A stretch of DNA of 5,286 nt from Thermoanaerobacterales bacterium (GTDB lineage: Bacteria; Bacillota; Thermosediminibacteria; Thermosediminibacterales; Tepidanaerobacteraceae), in assembly GCA_012839145.1 (NCBI GenBank), contig DUNY01000047.1, forward strand, positions 1 to 5,286. The letters are read 5' to 3'. The notes under the pieces are model-generated. The model was given only the letters and a program-made list of their open reading frames with translations. It ran no database searches and was not told the origin of the DNA. Below, one piece after another: positions 1 through 5,286 of the stretch. The translations under genes were made by a program, and so were the position numbers. How positions within the stretch are numbered: the first letter of the stretch is position 1; every line of letters begins with the position of its first letter.

Positions 1-2124
1 ACAGAATATCATACCGAAGAATCTGTCCATATATCCATATTATCTGCACTATGCAAACTTCCCTTTCCTGACTTTGAAAAGGTAATAAAGGCTCTTTTGA
101 TAGAGTATGCTCAGGATGACAATACATATTTCACGGAAATAGATAAGTTTGGGGATATCAATGTTTTTTGGTCACTCATGGAAAAATACTATGGATATAT
201 TTTAGAAGAAAAAACTATTGAACATCTTAGTGCCTTTTTCTTGATAACCGGTTTGTATTATACCCTTGAAGAGAAAATACCAACTCACTGGGGAAAATTT
301 ATTTCTCCCAAAAGGGCAGACTGTTTTGTGTTTCTCAGTAACTTCATGAACAATGCTAAGGTCATGGATTATTTTGATATGCTCTCTATAAAAGTAGAAA
401 AACAATTAAATCTGAAAGATTATATAGATAAATGGCATATTGATAATTATGTTGTAAGTGATATTTTTAAGATTTTTGATGAGACCATCTTATATAAGCT
501 AACAGAAAATCTAATGTCTGATGTAGGTGAGTTTGAAAGATATAAGGATATTATTTTGCAGCGGAGAACAAAACACTGGTACAAAAAGTATGAAAATGAC
601 TATAACAGTATTTACTGGGCTTTAATCATGCTTGAATCTTGGGAAACGGTAAAGGATGATATAAAAGAACATAAGCCGTATGACCTTTTCCATAAATATG
701 TAAAACAGTATTATATTATGGATACAGCTTATAGAAAATTCATCAATTCCTTTGATAAAGTATCCAATAAGGAACCCCTTTTGGAATTAAAGGAAAAGAT
801 AGAAAATACCTATGTAAACGGATATTTAAACCAATTGTCGATAAAATGGAGTGACAGTTTGGCAGCCTTAGAGCAAAACTGGCAAATTACCCCTTTGGAT
901 TTGCAGAAGGATTTCTATGTAAATTATGTAAAACCTCATGAGGACAAGGATGAGCGAGTATTTGTCATTATTTCTGATGGCTTAAGATATGAGGCAGCCA
1001 AAGAATTAGAAGAAGAATTGAATACTGAGAGGAGAGGCTCAACAAAAATTACTCCCATGTTTGGTGTGCTCCCATCCTATACTGGTCTGGGTATGGCTGC
1101 TTTACTTCCACATGATGAAATCAAAATAAATGATAAATTTCAGGTAATTGTTGATGGAGTAAATTCTGATGGAATAGAGAACCGAAATAAGATTCTCCAA
1201 AATTCACAAGAGGATAGTATTGCTGTTGGATACGAACTGCTTAGTGATATGAAAAGGGATGACTTTAGGAAACTTTTCGGTGGCAAGAAGGTGGTATATA
1301 TATATCATAACAGTATTGATGCCAGGGGGGATAACTTTCTCACGGAAAATGAGGTTTTCAATGCTGTTGAAGATACCTTTGGTGAGTTGAAAACCCTAAT
1401 TAACAATTTGATAAATAATGTTTCGGCAACTTATATATATATCGTTGCTGACCATGGTTTTATATATAAACGGGGAGCTATTAGAGAAAGTGATAAGGTT
1501 TCTAAGGAATCTTTAGAGGATTCCTTTCAAAACCGACGTTTTATTCTTACTGATAAAGATGCAGATTTTAACGGAACCCTTACTTTTAATATGAATCACA
1601 TTATTCAAGATTCGAAGCTAAAATGTATAGTTCCACGGGGTGTGAGTAGGTTCAAAGTCCAGGGTGGAGGAGCTAATTATGTTCATGGTGGTGCGGCACT
1701 TCAGGAAGTAGTTATACCTGTTATTAAATTTAAAAATGAGAGAGGAAAAACTGCAAAAGAGGTCAAAAAGGTTGATGTAAAGCTTACCAGTATATCCAGG
1801 AAGATAACAAATAGTATTACCTATCTTGAATTTTTCCAAGTTGATAAAATCCAAGATAAGACGGTGCCGCGAAGACTTGCAGTTTATCTTGCCGATGAAG
1901 AGGGAAACCGAGTATCAAATGAGAATGTAATAATTGCCGATAGTAATTCAGATAACCCTGAAGATAGGACCTTTAGGGAGAAATTTGTGCTTAAGAGTAT
2001 GAAATATGATAAAAACAATAAGTTTTATCTGGTACTAGAGGATGAAGAGGAAACAGTAGAAAAGATATATGATAAGATTTCATTTATTATTGATATTGCA
2101 TTTATGAATGATTTTGGTTTTTAA
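1..2124 (+). CDS. pglZ: BREX type 1 phosphatase-superfamily protein PglZ (5'-truncated by window edge)
   Basis: PglZ is a core cytoplasmic component of BREX phage defence and belongs to the alkaline-phosphatase superfamily. Work on type 1 homologues points to metal-dependent nuclease activity and association with BrxB. The frame is open from base 1 (codon 1 = ACA), so the gene starts upstream. The TTG at 97 is only an internal codon. 707 codons are visible, against roughly 830-850 in the type A family, so about 130 N-terminal residues are missing. Counting from base 1, superfamily motifs appear in order: the metal-site aspartate in SDGLRYE (D326), the candidate nucleophile in YTGLG (T361), YHNSIDARGD (H436, D440, D444), ADHG (D484, H485), and VHGGAALQEVVIPV (H562). 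The first ~300 residues are helical and aromatic-rich and act as the family's N-terminal region. The last ~140 form a beta-rich tail. No lesion is seen. The stop lies 15 bases before brxL, implying one operon. Family assignment is firm; the exact biochemical activity is inferred from homologues. Confidence 0.95.
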   Translation, partial: TEYHTEESVHISILSALCKLPFPDFEKVIKALLIEYAQDDNTYFTEIDKFGDINVFWSLMEKYYGYILEEKTIEHLSAFFLITGLYYTLEEKIPTHWGKFISPKRADCFVFLSNFMNNAKVMDYFDMLSIKVEKQLNLKDYIDKWHIDNYVVSDIFKIFDETILYKLTENLMSDVGEFERYKDIILQRRTKHWYKKYENDYNSIYWALIMLESWETVKDDIKEHKPYDLFHKYVKQYYIMDTAYRKFINSFDKVSNKEPLLELKEKIENTYVNGYLNQLSIKWSDSLAALEQNWQITPLDLQKDFYVNYVKPHEDKDERVFVIISDGLRYEAAKELEEELNTERRGSTKITPMFGVLPSYTGLGMAALLPHDEIKINDKFQVIVDGVNSDGIENRNKILQNSQEDSIAVGYELLSDMKRDDFRKLFGGKKVVYIYHNSIDARGDNFLTENEVFNAVEDTFGELKTLINNLINNVSATYIYIVADHGFIYKRGAIRESDKVSKESLEDSFQNRRFILTDKDADFNGTLTFNMNHIIQDSKLKCIVPRGVSRFKVQGGGANYVHGGAALQEVVIPVIKFKNERGKTAKEVKKVDVKLTSISRKITNSITYLEFFQVDKIQDKTVPRRLAVYLADEEGNRVSNENVIIADSNSDNPEDRTFREKFVLKSMKYDKNNKFYLVLEDEEETVEKIYDKISFIIDIAFMNDFGF

Positions 2125-2127
2125 AGT

Positions 2128-2133
2128 GAGGAG
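2128..2133 (+). promoter_or_regulatory. Shine-Dalgarno site of brxL
   Basis: GAGGAG ends six bases before the ATG at 2140. It is a strong, well-spaced ribosome site inside the 15-base gap after the pglZ stop. It fixes the brxL start and shows that brxL is translated independently although it is probably on the pglZ transcript. There is no room for a separate promoter in the gap. Confidence 0.85.
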
Positions 2134-2139
2134 AGCCGA

Positions 2140-4170
2140 ATGGATGAGCTTAGCAAAAAATTAAACAAGTATTTTCCCGGAAGAGTTGTAAGAAAAGACC
2201 TGACCAAAAAAATCAAAGAAGGGGCCAATGTGCCTGTTTATGTCCTTGAATACTTATTGGGGATGTATTGTGCTACTGATGATGAAGATAGTATAAATGA
2301 CGGTGTGGAAGCGGTAAAGAACATTCTGGCGGAAAACTTTGTAAGACCTGATGAAGCGGAAAAAGTCAAGTCAAAGATACGGGAACTTGGCAGGTTTACA
2401 GTAATTGACATGATAACAGTTAAGCTCAATGAAAAGCTGGATATATACCAAGCGGAGTTTTCTAACTTGGGCATAAAAGGTATTGAGATTTCCCCCAAAT
2501 ATGTTCGGGAATTTGACAAACTTCTTGCTGGTGGTATCTGGTGTATTGTCAAGATGAGTTATTTCTATGATGAAGAAGTCAAGATTGCAAGTCCTTTTAA
2601 TATTGATTCTCTCACACCAATTCAGATGCCACATATGGATGTTGAGGAGGTTTTTGAAGGTCGGAAACGTTTTTCGAAAAATGAGTGGATAGATGTTCTT
2701 ATGCGTTCTGTCGGTATGGAACCGACTCAGTTGGAACAACAAGTCAAGTGGCATGTTCTTGAGCGAATGGTACCACTTGTGGAAAACAACTATAATCTTT
2801 GTGAGCTGGGGCCTAGGGGAACAGGGAAATCCCATCTGTATAAGGAAATCTCACCTAATTCTATACTAGTGTCCGGAGGGCAAACTACAGTAGCGAATTT
2901 ATTTTATAATATGGCATCACGCCAAATAGGTCTGGTGGGGTTGTGGGATTGTGTTGCCTTTGATGAAGTGGCCGGAATTAAATTCAAGGACCAGGATGGG
3001 ATTCAGATAATGAAGGATTTTATGGCATCAGGGTCCTTTGCTAGAGGTAAGGAAGAAAAAAATGCAAACGCATCAATGGTATTTGTTGGGAATATAAACC
3101 AAAGTGTTGATGTGCTTTTGAAAACTTCTCATTTATTTGAACCATTTCCTGAAGGTATGGCTAATGATACAGCCTTTTTTGACCGTATGCACTACTATCT
3201 TCCTGGGTGGGAAATTCCTAAGATGAGGCCCGAGTATTTCACAGATGAGTATGGATTTATTACTGATTATTTATCAGAATTTATGCGAGAGATGAGGAAA
3301 AGATCTTATACTGACGCTTTTGATAAATACTTCAAGCTGGGCAATAATTTAAATCAACGGGATGTAATTGCTATAAGGAAGACTGTATCAGGTCTTCTCA
3401 AGCTGATTTATCCAGATGGGGACTTTTTAAAAGAAGATGTAGAAGAAGTGCTAAGATATGCTTTGGTAGGTCGGAGAAGAGTAAAAGAGCAGCTTAAAAA
3501 AATAGGTGGTATGGAGTTTTACGATGTTCATTTTTCATACATAGATATTGAAACTATAGAAGAAAAATTCGTATCAGTGCCGGAACAGGGTGGAGGTAAG
3601 ATAATCCCTGAAGGCTTGAACAAACCGGGACATCTATATACTGTTGGTCGGGGTAAGTCAGGGATGATTGGAGTATATAAGATAGAAACTGAGGTAGTGA
3701 ATGGCACCGGCAAGTTTGAAAAAACCGGGCTTGGTTCAGATAGGGAAGCAAAGGAAGCTATCGAAACAGCTTTTAGATACTTTCGAGCAAATAGCAAAAG
3801 TATAAGTGGAAAAATAAGTACATCAAAAAAAGATTACTTAATGCATATTGAAGATATACAAGGAGTGGGCCTTACATCAGAACTGGCCTTAGCAGCATTT
3901 ATAGCCCTATGTTCTGGAGCTTTGAACCGGCCGGGGCAGAGTCAGTTGGTAATTTTGGGTTCTATGAGCATAGGTGGAACTATAAACAAAGTAGAAGAAT
4001 TGGCAAATGTCCTTCAAGTATGTTTTGACTCAGGAGCAAAAAAAGTTCTGATTCCCATGTCTTCAGCACCGGATATAGGTACAGTGCCTCCTGAATTGTT
4101 TGCAAAATTTCAGATATCCTTCTATCAAGATCCAAAAGATGCTGTTTTTAAAGCTTTGGGAGTGGATTAA
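2140..4170 (+). CDS. brxL: BREX AAA+ protein BrxL with Lon-protease-like C-terminal domain
   Basis: BrxL is the last core gene of type 1 BREX. Homologues form AAA+ ring or barrel assemblies around DNA and are needed for phage exclusion but not for host methylation. The 676-residue length is normal for the family. The N-terminal region (about 1-200) starts with the typical stretch FPGRVVRKDLTKK, then GANVPVYVLEYLLGMYC. The AAA+ core has Walker A GPRGTGKS (224-231, K230), Walker B VAFDE (272-276, D275/E276), a sensor-1-like GNIN (N318, N320), and a possible arginine finger in FFDRMHYYLPGW (R349). The C-terminal ~110 residues align with the Lon proteolytic domain, ending in AKKVLIP, but the catalytic Ser and Lys are not in place: an ungapped match puts E581 and V624 there, with T579-S580 beside it. 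The ATG at 2140 is chosen for its Shine-Dalgarno site and conserved N-terminus. It is not a housekeeping Lon, which is longer and has a different N-domain. Confidence 0.96.
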   Translation: MDELSKKLNKYFPGRVVRKDLTKKIKEGANVPVYVLEYLLGMYCATDDEDSINDGVEAVKNILAENFVRPDEAEKVKSKIRELGRFTVIDMITVKLNEKLDIYQAEFSNLGIKGIEISPKYVREFDKLLAGGIWCIVKMSYFYDEEVKIASPFNIDSLTPIQMPHMDVEEVFEGRKRFSKNEWIDVLMRSVGMEPTQLEQQVKWHVLERMVPLVENNYNLCELGPRGTGKSHLYKEISPNSILVSGGQTTVANLFYNMASRQIGLVGLWDCVAFDEVAGIKFKDQDGIQIMKDFMASGSFARGKEEKNANASMVFVGNINQSVDVLLKTSHLFEPFPEGMANDTAFFDRMHYYLPGWEIPKMRPEYFTDEYGFITDYLSEFMREMRKRSYTDAFDKYFKLGNNLNQRDVIAIRKTVSGLLKLIYPDGDFLKEDVEEVLRYALVGRRRVKEQLKKIGGMEFYDVHFSYIDIETIEEKFVSVPEQGGGKIIPEGLNKPGHLYTVGRGKSGMIGVYKIETEVVNGTGKFEKTGLGSDREAKEAIETAFRYFRANSKSISGKISTSKKDYLMHIEDIQGVGLTSELALAAFIALCSGALNRPGQSQLVILGSMSIGGTINKVEELANVLQVCFDSGAKKVLIPMSSAPDIGTVPPELFAKFQISFYQDPKDAVFKALGVD

Positions 4171-4283
4171 ATATAAAGAATTAAAAGCCTTAATCCCTCC
4201 CCTAATAGAAAAATTGGAATAAATAATAGGAGTAAAGGTTGAGTCTTGGGGAGTAAAATTAATGAAGACCAGGTGGAATTATT
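4171..4283 (+). other. Spacer after brxL with coding-like scraps, no clear terminator
   Basis: The 113 bases between the brxL stop and the rhuM remnant hold no gene I can support. One plus-strand frame (codons from 4142, overlapping the brxL end) reads KELKALIPPLIEKLE to a stop at 4220-4222, then continues open as IIGVKVESWGVK. The neighbouring frame from 4246 reads SKINEDQVELLCLMI to a stop at 4297-4299, overlapping the rhuM start. Together these could be the worn C-terminus of a gene once coupled to rhuM, but the stretch is short enough for this to be chance. The only hairpins are weak: ATTAA/TTAAT around 4180-4194, and GTCTT (4243-4247) with AAGAC (4265-4269). Neither has a GC-rich stem and T-run, so the BREX transcript's end is not visible here. 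Confidence 0.3.
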
Positions 4284-4714
4284 ATGTCTGATGATTTAAT
4301 TCCTAAAAAAGACCAAATACTGCTCTATACAACGGAAGACGGGAGATATTAAAATAGATGTATTTTTTCAAGACGAGACTGTTTGGCTTACACAAAAGAT
4401 GATGGCTGAATTATTACAATCTCGATGCCATCATCTCTGTTGGTTACAGAGTAAACTCTGTTCGTGCCACACAATTTAGAATATGGGCTACAAAAACTTT
4501 GCGTGAATATATTATAAAAGGGTTTGTATTAGATGCATTTTTGCAATTCAATGAATATGAAATATTAAAAGACGCAGGCAAGGTTTCAGCAAAAGTAGCT
4601 AAAGAATTGGCAGAGGGAGAATATGAAAAGTTCAGAGTGGAAGACAGATTGTATGAATCCGATTTTGATAGAGAAGTAAAGAAAGTTTTAAGTAAGGGAT
4701 ATACGTGGGTATGA
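4284..4714 (+). pseudogene. rhuM: Decayed RhuM-family protein gene, frameshifted and internally deleted
   Basis: RhuM-family proteins (about 330 residues) are common on genomic islands and beside restriction or defence genes; their function is unclear. Three pieces of one gene lie in order but in different frames. From ATG 4284, with Shine-Dalgarno AGGTGG at 4271-4276, it reads MSDDLIPKKDQILLYTTEDG, then stops at 4350. An extra G in GGG (4341-4343) explains this, because the next frame (from 4345) continues DIKIDVFFQDETVWLTQKMMAEL. At about 4411-4415 the frame changes again to YYNLDAIISVGYRVNSVRA (from 4412), indicating a deletion of the intervening family residues. The same frame runs through IIKGFVLD directly into AFLQFNEYEILKDAGKVSA at about 4529-4535, skipping roughly the middle third of the family, and ends at 4714. 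About 145 codons remain, under half the usual length. The retained residues are well conserved, so decay looks recent. No intact product is possible. Identity is recognised from family motifs by memory. Confidence 0.88.
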
Positions 4715-4900
4715 AGCATTTATAGAGTCTTGGAAATTTAAGTTTAACTTATCTAAGATGAAATATTTGTTATGTGTTCAAAACTGTGATTTGAGGGGGC
4801 TGGCTCCGTGTGGCGTACGGCTCCTTATAACAGCGTGTTCTCAAAATCTGAGATAGTATGAATGTAGTATGTAGACTTCTGGAACATGCGGAACATTATG
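4715..4900. other. Non-coding stretch between rhuM remnant and IS3-family element
   Basis: No reading frame, tRNA or known RNA gene can be supported in these 186 bases. The first ~70 are AT-rich and featureless. The middle holds the GC-rich nested inverted repeats listed separately. The last ~50 contain two short direct repeats: TAGTATG at 4854-4860 and 4865-4871, and GGAACAT at 4881-4887 and 4890-4896, just outside the insertion sequence. The segment could be the flank of an older inserted element, or the remnant of whatever originally followed rhuM. Confidence 0.4.
4788..4848. repeat. Nested inverted repeats, possible structured RNA or element end
   Basis: Three nested arms can be paired: GATTTGAG (4788-4795) with CTCAAAATC (4840-4848, one bulged A), GCTG (4799-4802) with CAGC (4831-4834), and CCGT (4806-4809) with ACGG (4817-4820). 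The core is much richer in G+C than its surroundings. Direct repeats overlie it: GGCTCC at 4802-4807 and 4819-4824, and GTGTTC at 4774-4779 and 4835-4840. The strings CCGTGTG and CGTACGGCTC resemble the two arms of a bacterial group II intron domain V, but the apical part and the catalytic AGC triad are absent. It could instead be an insertion-element end or a non-coding RNA. There is no T-run, so it is not a standard terminator. Confidence 0.4.
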
Positions 4901-4925
4901 TGGAGTGGTCTAGCCAAACTGGACA
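4901..4925. repeat. Putative terminal inverted repeat of the IS3-family element
   Basis: The segment begins TGGAGTGGTC and ends ACTGGACA, following the usual pattern of IS3-family ends (a TG start, a C-rich or mixed stretch, then a conserved GGACA-like inner part). Its partner lies beyond base 5286, so pairing cannot be shown here. The exact outer base is uncertain by two positions. Confidence 0.55.
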
Positions 4926-5008
4926 CGCAAAACTGTTCTTTTCTCCCCTTATCGCAGGATATCTCATAAACACATTTTCCTTTTCCGTAACACAGGGTGA
5001 TGTATATA

Positions 5009-5286
5009 TTAACTGGCGGCTAACCATTGACTAAGCAAATAGTATCTCTCAAATTCAATGGGTGACATGTCTCCAAGGCTACTATGGATCCTTTTTGGGT
5101 TATACCATGTTTCTATGTAGCTGATAATCGCAATCTTGGCTTGTTCCCGGGTTTTAAATCGTCTTCTATGAATTAGCTCTTTTTTGAGGGTAGCAAAGAA
5201 GGACTCCATGGGTGAATTATCGTAGCAGTCTCCTTTAGCACTCATGCTCTGCCTAATACCATGTTCTCTTAGCTTATCTTGGTAAT
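5009..5286 (-). CDS. IS3-family transposase OrfB, C-terminal part (runs off the window)
   Basis: This is the DDE integrase-type catalytic subunit that cuts and joins IS3-family ends, normally made as an OrfAB fusion by programmed frameshifting. The frame is open to base 5284 on the minus strand, giving 91 residues of an expected ~270-290. The ATG at 5245 is internal, preceded by YQDKLREHGIRQS. Visible motifs are SMSAKGDCYDN, then the third catalytic acid in PMESFFATLKKE (glutamate codon 5204-5206) with the lysine seven residues later (E-x6-K). The family tail YNPKRIHSSLG-MSPIEFE follows, and the stop is at 5009-5011. The first two catalytic aspartates lie outside the window. No lesion is seen in this part, so the element may be active. 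Confidence 0.93.
   Translation of the reverse strand, partial: YQDKLREHGIRQSMSAKGDCYDNSPMESFFATLKKELIHRRRFKTREQAKIAIISYIETWYNPKRIHSSLGDMSPIEFERYYLLSQWLAAS

Larger units (their letters stand above)
4901..5286 (-). mobile_element. IS3-family insertion sequence, transposase-distal end (continues past window)
   Basis: The element is oriented so that its transposase reads leftward. Seen here are the 3' part of orfB and about 108 non-coding bases up to an end that starts TG on the plus strand (CA on the element's own strand), as IS3-family ends do. The boundary is placed at 4901, where TGGAGTGGTCTAG and the following AAACTGGACA resemble IS3-family inverted repeats. A start at 4899 is equally compatible with a TG end. 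The other end, orfA and the target duplication lie outside the window, so completeness cannot be judged. Confidence 0.8.

Noticed and set aside
97..99. TTG as the translation start of pglZ
   Set aside because: The same frame is open back to base 1, there is no Shine-Dalgarno site before 97, and a start here would give a protein well below family length.
1291..1470. TA-dinucleotide runs in pglZ as a slippage or regulatory repeat
   Set aside because: They encode conserved YIY-type strands beside catalytic motifs and are only four or five units long, as expected from AT-rich codon choice.
2371..2835. Minus-strand open frame of 154 codons inside brxL
   Set aside because: It lies wholly opposite a strongly conserved BrxL coding region, shows no recognisable motif, and is a shadow of the true gene.
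4243..4269. Terminator for the BREX operon
   Set aside because: The GTCTT/AAGAC stem is only five base pairs with a 17-base loop, and no T-run follows.
4499..4714. A separate small plus-strand gene of 71 codons starting at TTG 4499
   Set aside because: The frame continues upstream to 4412 with RhuM sequence, the TTG is an internal leucine, and no ribosome site precedes it. It is part of the pseudogene.
4444..4719. Minus-strand open frame of 91 codons opposite the rhuM remnant
   Set aside because: The plus strand reads clear RhuM-family residues here; the minus frame has no known motif and is best explained as a shadow.
4854..4896. CRISPR-like or iteron array from TAGTATG and GGAACAT repeats
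   Set aside because: Each repeat is only seven bases, occurs twice, and has spacing far too short and unequal for CRISPR units.

Overview
The window is AT-rich bacterial DNA. It carries the downstream end of a type 1 BREX anti-phage system, followed by a strip of decayed and mobile sequence. Shine-Dalgarno sites of the AGGAG type, A/T-rich codon use, and the flavour of the RhuM and IS3 sequences suggest a Firmicute, most likely of the Clostridia. This is an inference from composition and gene style, not a species call.

Bases 1-4170 hold two tightly spaced plus-strand genes. The first is pglZ (alkaline-phosphatase superfamily). Its reading frame is already open at base 1, so its N-terminus and the expected brxA-brxB-brxC-pglX genes lie upstream of the window. 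After a 15-base gap comes brxL, a complete 676-residue AAA+ protein with a Lon-protease-like C-terminal domain. This is the canonical pglZ-brxL end of a type 1 BREX operon. Both visible genes look undamaged and would be co-transcribed. The BREX methyltransferase PglX and the large ATPase BrxC, needed for host marking and phage exclusion, are expected upstream but are not seen.

Bases 4171-4900 are a graveyard. The short spacer after brxL contains coding-like scraps. At 4284-4714 lies a clear rhuM-family pseudogene with its original start and Shine-Dalgarno site, broken by a one-base frameshift and two internal deletions. It is followed by about 185 bases with no gene but with a compact GC-rich set of nested inverted repeats (4788-4848), part of which faintly resembles a group II intron domain V.

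Bases ~4901-5286 are the end of an IS3-family insertion sequence on the minus strand: a terminal inverted-repeat-like end at 4901 and the C-terminal 91 codons of the DDE transposase (orfB), which continues beyond the window. The layout reads as an intact defence operon whose downstream border is being eroded by deletions and insertions. No wholly new system is evident. The points most worth checking are the apparent loss of the Lon Ser-Lys dyad in BrxL, the stepwise decay of rhuM, and the unexplained structured segment.
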